From Cellvibrionaceae bacterium (GTDB lineage: Bacteria; Pseudomonadota; Gammaproteobacteria; Pseudomonadales; Cellvibrionaceae), in contig JAGKXD010000013.1 in assembly GCA_021151525.1 (NCBI GenBank), positions 1-54,868 of the forward strand: a DNA stretch of 54,868 nucleotides. Reading direction: 5' to 3'. This document shows, one piece after another, positions 17,380 to 26,375 of this stretch (positions within the stretch are counted from its first letter, which is position 1; each line of letters begins with the position of its first letter). Under the pieces are notes generated by a model, which did no database searches, was not told the DNA's origin, and was given only the letters and a program-made list of their open reading frames with translations. The position numbers were made by a program, and so were the translations under genes.

Positions 17380-18170
17380 TTACCCCAATTTGATGGTATT
17401 GCCAAAACACTTTCTGGTGTATAAGTCAGCAAGCCTGCGTGCTTCTCGCAAGTAAAATCAAACGCATTCACCGCGCCACTGATATTGGTTAAATAAAAAG
17501 TAGGGCGCAATAATTTGGTGCTCCACTTGCCTGTCTCGTTAGATTTTATATCGAGTACTATATCTTTATTACCGGTTGAAAAATCCTCCAATTTTTTTAC
17601 GACTGGAGCAATTTTGGTGAGCTCGGTTTGTGAATTAGGATCTTGTTTTAGTGAGTTAAGTGTATCAACTGCTCGGCCAATATCTTGGTTGTTAATTTGC
17701 CTTTTTAGTAACTTAACTCCTGCATCAATAAAAATTTCTGAATCTATATTATTGGGGGCAAGTGCAACAAACTCGACTAAGGCATCATTCTCTTTTTGTG
17801 AGTCTCCCGCTTTGCTTGCATACCAAAAATCCAATAATAAAATTCTAACTCTTTCGTAATTTGTTTGATCCTTCATCTCGTGCAGCTTTGCTAAAGGCTT
17901 TGCGGCTTTATCGAGCTTGCTCGCAATAATCAATGAGCGAGCTTCAGTAAAAGCTTTGCCAAAACCAATGCGTGCTAATTTATGGTTGTCTTCTATTTCT
18001 TGCAGGAATTGATCTTTTACGAAAAAGCCTTCTGTGGAATCGCCAAATGTTTTTGCAGCTCTGTCGCCTTGATTGATACCGCTGCTATCGACTTTAGGTT
18101 GCTGGGCTATAGCAGTGTAGGTAAAAAATGTAAAAATTATGCCGGTGAAAATTTTCCAGATGGTGTCCAT
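17304..18170 (-). CDS. Secreted helical-repeat protein, unknown function
   Basis: 288 residues from ATG 18170. A signal peptide (about 1-22, ending AIAQQ) is followed by a TPR-like helical region (about 45-160) and a C-terminal beta-rich segment with a cysteine pair (FTCEKH and WGKCSVI). The last part, after residue about 275, overlaps the truncated integrase and may have been altered by that junction. It lies just downstream of the TonB-dependent receptor gene but behind a terminator. A periplasmic helper of the receptor locus is possible; I do not recognise the family. Confidence 0.65.
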   Translation of the reverse strand: MDTIWKIFTGIIFTFFTYTAIAQQPKVDSSGINQGDRAAKTFGDSTEGFFVKDQFLQEIEDNHKLARIGFGKAFTEARSLIIASKLDKAAKPLAKLHEMKDQTNYERVRILLLDFWYASKAGDSQKENDALVEFVALAPNNIDSEIFIDAGVKLLKRQINNQDIGRAVDTLNSLKQDPNSQTELTKIAPVVKKLEDFSTGNKDIVLDIKSNETGKWSTKLLRPTFYLTNISGAVNAFDFTCEKHAGLLTYTPESVLAIPSNWGKCSVIIMSSPNTNFRLIQREAKPGN

Positions 18171-18242
18171 TCTAATAGCCTCTGATAGTTGATGAATTAT
18201 TGTGTATCGAGTTTGGGTGCTAAAAATTCCAATTTTTAAAAT

Positions 18243-18273
18243 GAAAACGCCCCGACAAGATCGAGGCATTTTC
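18243..18273 (-). terminator. Intrinsic terminator of the TonB-dependent receptor gene
   Basis: A 13-bp stem with mismatches (GAAAATGCCTCGA against its complement) lies 57 bases past the receptor stop on the minus strand, followed by a T-rich stretch. Confidence 0.8.
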
Positions 18274-18329
18274 ATATTGCTGAAAAAATTATTTCAGCAA
18301 TGGGTGGTGTTATATATCAAGTGACCTTA

Positions 18330-21311
18330 TTAGAAGTTGTAACGTACACCCAAGTTATAACGCGCGCCCAAGTCTTGCAGGCTAACCATTTGACGTTCTG
18401 AGCGAGCATGCAAGCGCGCATTTTCGCCAGTTACGTTCAAGCCTTCCAAAGAAACGGTGAGGCTATCAGTCACTGCGTAGCTTAGGTTGAAATCGATTTG
18501 ACTAAAGGCCTCAACGAAAACTGGAGATGTACCTGCACCAGCAAGGTATTGATCGCGCCAGTTGTAAGATACGCGTGCTTGGATGCCGTGATTTTCATAA
18601 ATCAACGAGCCGTTAGCTGTATCACTCAAGCCGAGGAGTGCAAATTGGTTAACGTTTGGATCGCCATTTACGTCATAGCTAATGTCGCCCAACACTTTGG
18701 TGTAGTTTGCAGATACACCGATACCAGTTTCTCCGAAGAAATGCTGTACCGCTGCTTCCCAGCCGTGAATTTTGGCTTCTTTGTTGTTAACCGGGTGAGT
18801 TGTGTTGAACATATACAGCGGGTCAGCCGATGTGGGGTTGACGTCGTAAGTTCTTTCAATTTCATCGCGGAATGCTTGGGTGTCTTGGTAGTCTGCTTGA
18901 CGATTGTGATCAATCAACGCAGTCATGGTGTACAAGCGGTTTTCATCGGTTGGTTGTCCCAATGATTGCAGTGCTGCAATTGCAGCTTGCGCGCGTGGGC
19001 CAGCTGTTGGGTCTCTCAAGTCAAACAGAGACTTTTTAACTGTTTCAGTACCTATGAAGTTAGCAACGCGCTTCTCCCATAAACCGAAAGATGCATAGCT
19101 TGAATCGCTGTAGTACCACTCAATAGATGCATCAAAGTTAGATGACTCCAATGGCAGCAGGCCTGGGTTTCCGTTTTCGTTAGCGGTAGCGCTAACAAGG
19201 CCGGCCGTAGTTGGGCCAGATGGATTGTTAACAACAACAGCGCCGCTCAAGTTGTCGTAAGTTGCACGAGCGATGGTTTTGCTGAAAGAGAAACGGCCTT
19301 TTAAGTCATCGCGCAATTGAACGTCAAAGTCCAAGCTTGGCAACAAGTGACTGTAACTTGCATCGCTGCTGTATGGAGTTGCCTTGGTGTCCTTATTAAC
19401 TTGGAAGTCGTTGTTGCTCAACCAAGTAATAGAGGTTGGTTTAACCAATTGAACTGTTGAAGTTACATCGGTTTGCTCGTAACGAACGCCAGCTAAGGTG
19501 TGAGTTTTCATGCCGCCAAGTTCGCCATCCAATTTCACTTGGAAATAGGCTGCAGAAATGTCTTCTTTAACGTTGGTATCGTTGTCGAAGTTTTTAGTGG
19601 CTCCAGCGAAGGTGCGGCCGTATTTGGCTGATGCCCACTTGCCGATTGCCACTGCATCGCCAGTGAATGCTGTGTTTACTGCGCCCTTGGTGTTGTAATC
19701 TTTTAAGCCTTTGGTGTAATCAAATGGTTTCAAGAGATCATTTGGAATGTCACCTGGGTTGTTGATACCCCAATCGCCGAATGGATCGTAGCTTTGGTAG
19801 CCTTGGCCATGAGATTCAGTTGAGCGAGATTCAACACCGAATTGGAATGCGCCGGTATCCAGATTCCAATCACCATCCAATTTAATTTGTTTGGTTTCAG
19901 TGGTTTGTCTGGTGGTGGACATTTGCATTACTTGGGTACTAACGTCATCAATATCCAACTTGCCGTTTTGGTTGGTGCCGCCACGATTGTCATCATATTT
20001 GGTGATGGTCATGATTGGCAGTTCGCCACGGAAATCAGCTGATTGATTGCCAATTACTGGCGCAGCCATGCCCACGTTTACCCAGCTGTAACCATCTGCT
20101 GTATTGGGTAAGCTGCGTGCTTTTGAGTCGTGCGCATCTAAGGTTACTTTCAGCTTGTCGTTTACATCCCAAGCTACGTTCAAGCCCAAAGATTTCAAAT
20201 CGTTAGTCTGGCCGCCGTGTTGCAATGCCAAACCGAAGTCTTTGCCCGCACCGGTATTTTCAGAATAAATAACAGGTGTTCTAACGGTTGCATTATCAAA
20301 GGTTGCAGATGAGGCTGCGTTTACGAACCACAAAGATTGTTCGCCACGGCTGCTTTCAGATTCGTTTTGCGCGAAGGTGTAATCCAAGGTGGTGACAATG
20401 CTGTCAGCAGGTTTGAATTGGAGTACTAATTGCGCGTTATCACGAGTGCGAGTGGTATCGGCGTGGTAATAACGAATATCGGTAGGGGTGGTGAATAATT
20501 GGCCAACCGCTGGAGGATTGGTCAAGGTTGCGCCAGCGAATTGTGCGTTGGTATTGGTTGCTGCGTTTGGTGTAGCCCATGCGCGAGTATTGTTCCAGTT
20601 ACTTACAAATGCACCGTCTTGACCGCTGTCGCGTTCTTGATGGCTGGCGGAAAGACCAACACCAAATTTGCTGTCGCTATCAGTCCAGCTGAAAAGGCCA
20701 GATACTTCTGGGGTAATATCTCTGCCAGTTGAGTTGGTTGAATCGTTTACCAATTTGCCACCAATACTGGCTTTAAGGCCTTCGTGATCAAATGGGCGCG
20801 CTGTTTTTACGTTGATCGTTGCACCAATACCGCCTGAAGAAATGTTGGCTTTACCGGTTTTGTAAACTTCTACACCGCTCACGCCTTCAGAGGCTATGTT
20901 CGCAAAATCGAACGAGCGAGATGAGGGGGCTGCGTTGCCTGCAATAGGAGCACTCGCGCCCGGCATTGCACGGCCGTTAAGGGTGATGAGGTTGTAGTCT
21001 TCACCAAAACCACGAACGGTTACTTTAGAACCTTCACCGTTATTGCGGCTAATTGAAACACCGGTGATACGCTGCAGAGATTCTGCAAGGTTGGTGTCAG
21101 GGAATTTACCCATATCTTCAGCAGAAATGGCATCTACCACGCCCACTGAGTCTTGTTTGATATCCATTGAGCGCGTCAAGCTCGCCTTAATACCGGTGAC
21201 GACAATTTCGTCGCCTTCGTCTTGCGCTAATGCAGAACCCGCGTAGATTGTGCCTAGAACAGCGGCAATCGTGGAGGATAGGATTGAACGTTTCATATTG
21301 AGATGACTCAT
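18330..21311 (-). CDS. TonB-dependent outer-membrane receptor, carbohydrate type
   Basis: 993 residues from ATG 21311, which has AGGGGAA about 8 bases upstream. The signal peptide ends SALAQ. A TonB box-like DEIVVTG is followed by the plug domain (VVDAISAEDMGKFPDTNLAESLQRITGVSI, read in parts), and a 22-strand barrel ending in aromatic F (GVRYNF). The SxxSRNNGEGSKVTVRGFG-type plug is that of CAZyme-linked receptors of Alteromonadales and Cellvibrionales. It would import oligosaccharides across the outer membrane. The control region has two palindromes overlapping its promoter, one matching the locus-wide LacI-type site. Confidence 0.92.
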   Translation of the reverse strand: MSHLNMKRSILSSTIAAVLGTIYAGSALAQDEGDEIVVTGIKASLTRSMDIKQDSVGVVDAISAEDMGKFPDTNLAESLQRITGVSISRNNGEGSKVTVRGFGEDYNLITLNGRAMPGASAPIAGNAAPSSRSFDFANIASEGVSGVEVYKTGKANISSGGIGATINVKTARPFDHEGLKASIGGKLVNDSTNSTGRDITPEVSGLFSWTDSDSKFGVGLSASHQERDSGQDGAFVSNWNNTRAWATPNAATNTNAQFAGATLTNPPAVGQLFTTPTDIRYYHADTTRTRDNAQLVLQFKPADSIVTTLDYTFAQNESESSRGEQSLWFVNAASSATFDNATVRTPVIYSENTGAGKDFGLALQHGGQTNDLKSLGLNVAWDVNDKLKVTLDAHDSKARSLPNTADGYSWVNVGMAAPVIGNQSADFRGELPIMTITKYDDNRGGTNQNGKLDIDDVSTQVMQMSTTRQTTETKQIKLDGDWNLDTGAFQFGVESRSTESHGQGYQSYDPFGDWGINNPGDIPNDLLKPFDYTKGLKDYNTKGAVNTAFTGDAVAIGKWASAKYGRTFAGATKNFDNDTNVKEDISAAYFQVKLDGELGGMKTHTLAGVRYEQTDVTSTVQLVKPTSITWLSNNDFQVNKDTKATPYSSDASYSHLLPSLDFDVQLRDDLKGRFSFSKTIARATYDNLSGAVVVNNPSGPTTAGLVSATANENGNPGLLPLESSNFDASIEWYYSDSSYASFGLWEKRVANFIGTETVKKSLFDLRDPTAGPRAQAAIAALQSLGQPTDENRLYTMTALIDHNRQADYQDTQAFRDEIERTYDVNPTSADPLYMFNTTHPVNNKEAKIHGWEAAVQHFFGETGIGVSANYTKVLGDISYDVNGDPNVNQFALLGLSDTANGSLIYENHGIQARVSYNWRDQYLAGAGTSPVFVEAFSQIDFNLSYAVTDSLTVSLEGLNVTGENARLHARSERQMVSLQDLGARYNLGVRYNF

Positions 21312-21468
21312 TATTGTTTCCCCTAAATTGTTATTTGTGCATGACCCAACTGTATTGTTGTGAATCAACCTGATTCACCAACCCCATCCAAAAGCCGACA
21401 TGGATGATGAATCTTAAGGCCCAACAACGGAGCCTCGATCAATAAAACACTCTTTGATTTTGGCGCCG

Positions 21469-21489
21469 TATCGGTATAGTATACCGATA
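21469..21489. promoter_or_regulatory. 21-bp near-perfect palindrome over the receptor promoter
   Basis: TATCGGTATA and TATACCGATA are arms around one central base. The minus-strand -10 element lies inside it, so a bound protein would block transcription. It is distinct in sequence from the GTTAAC sites and found only here. Confidence 0.65.
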
Positions 21490-21491
21490 GC

Positions 21492-21503
21492 GTTAACGTT
21501 AAC
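21492..21503. promoter_or_regulatory. LacI-type operator (site 1)
   Basis: Perfect palindrome GTTAACGTTAAC, overlapping the -35 element and spacer of the predicted receptor promoter. Copies occur at 28164 and (one change) 30209. Confidence 0.75.
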
Positions 21504-21752
21504 AATAGGATGTGATTTTTGCAAGAGTAAATGTGTGCAAACCACTTTTGTTGGGTATCCTTAACTCAAATGGAGCTTTGTAAATGCTAACTAAGGTAGG
21601 AATTATTCAGCATTTTTAATAAGTTCATCCATACTTCATGAGCTTGGTATGCGGTAGGGAATGATTTTTGTTATCGGTTTCTTTTGGTTCCCTCCTTTGG
21701 TGGGTTAGTTGTAAATAATTTTAAAAATAATAGCCCTTGCGGGAGCTTGTTC

Positions 21753-23309
21753 ATGGCATATAACAAATCACATAGTTTCTTCTTATCCTTAATAGTCGCT
21801 TTCGGTGGATTTATTTTTGGATTTGATGCTTCGGTTATTTCCGGTGCTATAGGGCAAATTAGTAATCAATACAATTTAAGGCCTATTGAACAGGGCTTGG
21901 TGGTAGGTGCGCCCACTTTAGGCGCAATTATTGCGGCGTCTGTTGTGGGTTATCTTTCCGATTATTTCGGGCGCAAAAAAATATTACTGCTAATTGCTGC
22001 ACTTTATCTTGCTTCTATTGTGGGCTCGTCTTTTGCGATTAATTACAACATGTTAGTTGCATTCCGTTTTGTAGGCGGCTTGGCTTTTGCGTCTTTGATG
22101 ATTGCACCGCTTTATATTGCAGAAGTTTCCCCCGCGAGTTTGCGCGGAAAATATGTATCTTTGAATCAGCTCAATATAGTGATTGGATTTTCGGTTGCAT
22201 ATTTTTCCAACTATTGGTTTCTATCCTTTAGTGCTACAAATTCTTCATTGGCAAATGATTTGGGTGTTAAAGAACATTTATGGCGTTGGATGCTGGGAAT
22301 TGAAGCATTGCCTTCATTAATTTATTTCTTGGTTTTATTTTTTGTTCCTGAAACCCCTCGCTGGTTAATTCTCAACGGCAGAAAAGAAGAGGCGGAGAAA
22401 TTGCTTAACTCGTTGGTTCCAGAAGATGAAGCCAAAGAACAATTGCAGCAGCCGCAAGAAAAAGATCATGAAGCAAGCTTCTTTAAGAAGCTTGGTGAAC
22501 TCATCAAACCGGAAATGCGATTTATAATGGGCGTGGGTATATTTATCGGCATTATTCAGCAGGTTACGGGTGTTAATGCTATTTATTTTTACGCCCCAAC
22601 TATTTTTGAGCAGAGTGGTATAGGTACTAATGCGGCGTTTGCACAGGCAATTTGGATCGGCATTATCAATATTGTATTTACCTTGGTTGCGATTGCGGCG
22701 ATTGATAGATTCGGTCGTCGTCCGTTAATGATTGCAGGTTTAGCGGGGGTAATAATCAGTATGGGACTTTGCGGTTACGGATTTGCAAAAACCACTTATG
22801 AGTTAACAGCTAATAATTTACCTAAATCTTTATCCGCTGAACAATTAGAGCAATTGCGTCCAATGATTGCGGTTAGCTTTAGCAGTGATGTGAAATTCAA
22901 AAATGAATTAAAACGTTGCATTGGTGATTCCGCTGCGCGTCAATACGAAGGTGAGATTTTGCAGGTGGCTACCAAAACTAATCCAACTTTGATTTTGCTG
23001 GGAATTTTTGGTTTTGTGGCCGCCTTTGCAATTTCTCTTGGTCCTGTTATGTGGGTAATGTTATCTGAAATTTTTCCCAATACAGTTCGCGGAGTTGCTA
23101 TTGCTTTCGTCGGTGTTATTAACAGTATTGCTAGTTTTGCGGTGCAGCTATTTTTTCCTTGGCAGTTGGCAAACATTGGTTCTGCAATGACGTTTATAAC
23201 CTATGGTGTGTTTGCTTTAATTGGTTTGGTTGTTGTATTGAAATACTTGCCCGAAACCAAAGGTAAAACATTAGAACAGTTAGAAACTGTATTAATGATT
23301 CGCCACTAA
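21753..23309 (+). CDS. Sugar porter family MFS symporter, XylE-like
   Basis: 518 residues from ATG 21753, preceded by GGGAG at 21741-21745. Twelve membrane helices are expected. Sugar porter signatures are GFDASVISGA in helix 1, GYLSDYFGRKK, PETPRWL after helix 6, QQVTGVNAIYFY in helix 7, RFGRRPLM and the C-terminal PETKGKTLEQLE. An unusually long soluble insertion (about 365-410) sits between helices 9 and 10. It would carry a pentose or hexose with protons across the inner membrane. The dehydrogenase gene follows 25 bases later. Confidence 0.92.
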   Translation: MAYNKSHSFFLSLIVAFGGFIFGFDASVISGAIGQISNQYNLRPIEQGLVVGAPTLGAIIAASVVGYLSDYFGRKKILLLIAALYLASIVGSSFAINYNMLVAFRFVGGLAFASLMIAPLYIAEVSPASLRGKYVSLNQLNIVIGFSVAYFSNYWFLSFSATNSSLANDLGVKEHLWRWMLGIEALPSLIYFLVLFFVPETPRWLILNGRKEEAEKLLNSLVPEDEAKEQLQQPQEKDHEASFFKKLGELIKPEMRFIMGVGIFIGIIQQVTGVNAIYFYAPTIFEQSGIGTNAAFAQAIWIGIINIVFTLVAIAAIDRFGRRPLMIAGLAGVIISMGLCGYGFAKTTYELTANNLPKSLSAEQLEQLRPMIAVSFSSDVKFKNELKRCIGDSAARQYEGEILQVATKTNPTLILLGIFGFVAAFAISLGPVMWVMLSEIFPNTVRGVAIAFVGVINSIASFAVQLFFPWQLANIGSAMTFITYGVFALIGLVVVLKYLPETKGKTLEQLETVLMIRH

Positions 23310-23334
23310 TGTTTACCAGGGCTTGGGTTTTACT

Positions 23335-24306
23335 ATGAATAAAAAATTACGTTGGGGAATTATTGGGGCAGGGCGAATATCGCACACTTTCGCGAAAGAT
23401 ATTTGCTTTGTCGATAATGCAGAGTTGGTTGCAGTTGCCGCACGCAATCTGGAGAGCGCTCAGCTTTTTGCAACCAACTTTTGTATTTCTAAAGCTTACG
23501 GTAGCTATGAAGAATTATTCGCGGATACCGAGGTAGATGCAATTTATATTGCAACACCTCATAACCTACATTTAGAACATGCCATAGCTGCTATGAAAGC
23601 AGGCAAGCACGTGCTTTGTGAAAAACCTGTAACTGTATCTGCAGATGAATGCCGCCAGCTTATTGATGTAGCAAAAACACAGGGTGTATTTTTTATGGAG
23701 GCTATGTGGACGTATTTTTTGCCTGCAATTTGCAAAGCGCAAGAATGGGTTAATGCTGGCCGTATTGGAAAAATTCGTCATATCAAAGCCGACTTCGGTT
23801 ATCCCTTACCTTATGATGCAAATCGCCGCGAATACGATGCGAATTTAGCGGGGGGCTGCCTGTTGGAAATGGGGGTTTACACGGTTGCTATTACGGATTT
23901 ATTTATTAAACAAGAGCCGTCGCATTACTATTCTAGTGTCAAATTTGCACCTAATGGTGTTGAGAAGGATGTTGTATCTGTAATCAGTTTTGCGGATGCC
24001 ATTGCCACTATCGCCAGTTCATTTAGCGCAAAATTGCAAAATTGGGCATACATCATTGGTGATAAGGGCTACATTGCTATCCCCAATTTTTGGCGAGCTA
24101 ACGATTGTTATTTGTATGAGCTCGATCAGCAAATAGATGCTTATGATGATGCTCGTACAAGTCTGGGGTTTGATTATCAGATTCAATCAGCGAGTGCGGA
24201 TATTTTGGCTGGAAAGTGTGAATCAGACATTGTGACTCATGCGTTAAGTTTATCTTTCCAAACGAAGATGGATACCATCAAAGCAACATGGGTTAATCAC
24301 ATTTGA
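23335..24306 (+). CDS. Gfo/Idh/MocA dehydrogenase, dihydrodiol/D-xylose dehydrogenase-like
   Basis: 323 residues from ATG 23335. The N-terminal Rossmann motif is GIIGAGRIS; the catalytic lysine is in HVLCEKPVTV. The segment FFMEAMWTYFLPA and the following DANLAGGCLLEMGVYT are characteristic of the NADP-dependent dihydrodiol/D-xylose 1-dehydrogenase branch. Likely role: NAD(P)-linked oxidation of a sugar delivered by the preceding symporter. Substrate is inferred from branch and context. It converges on the PhyH gene across a shared terminator. Confidence 0.88.
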   Translation: MNKKLRWGIIGAGRISHTFAKDICFVDNAELVAVAARNLESAQLFATNFCISKAYGSYEELFADTEVDAIYIATPHNLHLEHAIAAMKAGKHVLCEKPVTVSADECRQLIDVAKTQGVFFMEAMWTYFLPAICKAQEWVNAGRIGKIRHIKADFGYPLPYDANRREYDANLAGGCLLEMGVYTVAITDLFIKQEPSHYYSSVKFAPNGVEKDVVSVISFADAIATIASSFSAKLQNWAYIIGDKGYIAIPNFWRANDCYLYELDQQIDAYDDARTSLGFDYQIQSASADILAGKCESDIVTHALSLSFQTKMDTIKATWVNHI

Positions 24307-24314
24307 TTTATCAA

Positions 24315-24354
24315 GCATAAAAAAGGCCGACATGTGTCGGCCTTTTTTATGCGC
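24315..24354. terminator. Bidirectional terminator between dehydrogenase and PhyH genes
   Basis: A long perfect palindrome (AAAAAAGGCCGACA with complement) with A- and T-runs. It overlaps the last codons of the minus-strand gene. Confidence 0.9.
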
Positions 24355-25060
24355 TGGCAAGCCGGTCTTCAACAACAGTGTTGGTTGAAAACTGATAGCG
24401 CATATTACGGTAAACGCAAATGTCGGTGATATTTTCTGGAACATTTTTTGGTGCAGAGCGGTAATTAGTTGAAACTCTATATTTTCCGGTGACAGGCAAC
24501 ACTTTGTGCCAAGTGTGTCCGTGCAGTAATATTAAGGTTCCTTTTTTGGGGGAGAATATTTGTTGCTCTGGAAAGTCTACATCATGATCGCAAGCAGGTA
24601 ATACGCCTAATTTATGGCTACCTCTAACCGCCATAGTTTTTCCACCAGTCTCTTCATTGATATCCATGGTATAAACCAAACGATTCAAATTAAAAAAATG
24701 TGAATTTTCTGGCGGGCAGTCTTGATGCCATGCTTGGCCTTTCGTACCTTGACCAGAAAACATCACCATACAGTATTGGGTGTACCAACCGCTTCCAAGT
24801 ATGGCTTGCGATAAAGCTACGAGGCGATGGTCTTGCTCCACGCTATCAAATAAGATTTCACCTTCGCGTTGCGGGAACCACGGAATGACTTCTGTGTCAG
24901 ATTTAGTGAGAAACTCTTCGTTGTGAAAAAATTCAGGGTTCATACCAAAATGTTGCAGTATCTTTTCATTGTATTCATCCATTAATTCCAATGAAAAGAA
25001 ATCTTCAATCAGTAAAAAACCATCTCTCCAAAACTGTTCGGCTAGTAATTCGTAGTTCAT
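24347..25060 (-). CDS. Phytanoyl-CoA dioxygenase (PhyH) family protein
   Basis: 237 residues, cytosolic by sequence. The Fe(II) ligands are H112 and D114 (WHQDCP) and a distal histidine, H185 most likely (GHTWHKVLP), with the 2-oxoglutarate arginine R195 ten residues later. It therefore has all the parts of an active Fe(II)/2OG oxygenase. It is the last gene of the operon GH43 - GH26 - PhyH (22 bases from the GH26 stop). Its substrate is unknown; a sugar- or uronate-related hydroxylation is a guess from context. Confidence 0.85.
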   Translation of the reverse strand: MNYELLAEQFWRDGFLLIEDFFSLELMDEYNEKILQHFGMNPEFFHNEEFLTKSDTEVIPWFPQREGEILFDSVEQDHRLVALSQAILGSGWYTQYCMVMFSGQGTKGQAWHQDCPPENSHFFNLNRLVYTMDINEETGGKTMAVRGSHKLGVLPACDHDVDFPEQQIFSPKKGTLILLHGHTWHKVLPVTGKYRVSTNYRSAPKNVPENITDICVYRNMRYQFSTNTVVEDRLASA

Positions 25061-25082
25061 TTCGTTTGCTCAGCGTGGGTTA

Positions 25083-26351
25083 TTATTGTTTAACAAAAAT
25101 ATCTTTTTGTAGCTGCTGTTTAAATCTTGCAAGAATTAAAGGGTTTGCTTGAATACGGCTATCACCCCAATAACCTTGGTTACATTTTTCTGTGCCTGCG
25201 GTTGCATTGGGTGCGCAATACCACATGTTTTGAGTGTGCCAGTTGGTGTTGATGTAGGCCGCTGCGCGAATAACATCTCTATTGGCTTCAACATAATCAA
25301 ACCACTCTTGGAACCAGCTTTGCCAAATATTTTCAGCCGCAATGGATGATGTGCGATTGGTAAATACGCAACTGCTAGTGAGTTCGGATGTGCTGTAAGC
25401 AGTTGGTGCTGACTCCGCAATCATGACGGGCTTTTTATGCGCGCGAGCAAAATTCAAAACCCGGTCTTGTTGTGATCTTGGCGTGACGAGTGGTGTAAAC
25501 CATTCGGGATTTAATGCATCACAAGTCCATTGGTGTTCTTTGTAGCTCAACCCATAAAACTTAGAAAAGGCAACCCAATCAACGGCATCATTACCGGGGT
25601 AATATTTATCGAGATGATTTGCATCTGTAACTATATACGGAGCCTGATTTCTGGGCCACGCAGCAGACTGCCATACGGTTGCGATTTTATCGGCGTGCAA
25701 GGCGAGCAGGCGTTGCTTGATATAAACAAATGCCGCTTTATAGGGCGTGGCTTCGTAACAATTCCATGGGCCATCGAATTCATAACCTATGCGCAAAAAG
25801 ATGGGTCTATTAGCATCTTTTAGAAAGCCAATTAATTTATCAACTTCTGCACGATAAAAGCTAATGAGCTCTGGCGTTACATCTTTATCTGCAATACCGG
25901 CAATAGCTTTGGTTGGAATAGATTTGCATTGGCCACTATTATCGGTGACATCCAAACCAACTGCTAATGCTGAGTTAGGATACTCTTTTAATGTTTGCAC
26001 AAAGTTATTGATACCGGAACCATAATCAACATTGGATGTTAAGCCAGCCAAACTCCCGTATTTAAAATTGTGAGAAATTTTTGTGTAAAGCGTAACTCCA
26101 CCCGGAGTGGGGAATTGAGAATCTTTTAATAAAACATCATTACGAAAAGCGGAAAGTGTTTCTGTATCTTGCCCCATGACAAATAATACTTTGCCTTTTT
26201 CTGGTAGATTAACAGCATGTAATTCATTGTTATTCGCAGAAGTGGATGCTGTAGTGTTTTTTACACTTTTGGGGTAGTTGGTAGTACAAGCTGATACAGA
26301 AAAAAGGAGGGCACTGATAATAAGCGCGCGATATAAACATTGAAAACACAT
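25083..26351 (-). CDS. GH26-like glycoside hydrolase lipoprotein
   Basis: 422 residues with a lipoprotein signal peptide (lipidated C22 in SVSAC). The catalytic domain begins at about residue 55 (VLFVMGQD). Candidate acid/base E191 is in RIGYEFDGPWNCY and nucleophile E313 in MIAESAP, with YYPGNDAVDWV between; these fit the GH26 (clan GH-A) pattern. GH26 includes mannanases, beta-1,3-xylanases and lichenases; the GQD start and RIGYEF motif, plus the GH43 neighbour, lead me to suspect xylanase-type activity. RBS AAGGTGAGC precedes the ATG. It is cotranscribed with the GH43 gene (24-base gap). Confidence 0.82.
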   Translation of the reverse strand: MCFQCLYRALIISALLFSVSACTTNYPKSVKNTTASTSANNNELHAVNLPEKGKVLFVMGQDTETLSAFRNDVLLKDSQFPTPGGVTLYTKISHNFKYGSLAGLTSNVDYGSGINNFVQTLKEYPNSALAVGLDVTDNSGQCKSIPTKAIAGIADKDVTPELISFYRAEVDKLIGFLKDANRPIFLRIGYEFDGPWNCYEATPYKAAFVYIKQRLLALHADKIATVWQSAAWPRNQAPYIVTDANHLDKYYPGNDAVDWVAFSKFYGLSYKEHQWTCDALNPEWFTPLVTPRSQQDRVLNFARAHKKPVMIAESAPTAYSTSELTSSCVFTNRTSSIAAENIWQSWFQEWFDYVEANRDVIRAAAYINTNWHTQNMWYCAPNATAGTEKCNQGYWGDSRIQANPLILARFKQQLQKDIFVKQ

Positions 26352-26375
26352 AAGCTCACCTTCATCGTTATTTGA

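Larger units (their letters stand above)
21312..21752. other. Divergent control region of receptor and sugar symporter
   Basis: 441 bases without a gene. It contains a minus-strand promoter (TTGTTA 21500-21505, TATACT 21478-21483 on the complement, 16-bp spacer), a LacI-type operator and a 21-bp palindrome. The rest is AT-rich and shows nothing else I can support. Confidence 0.7.
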
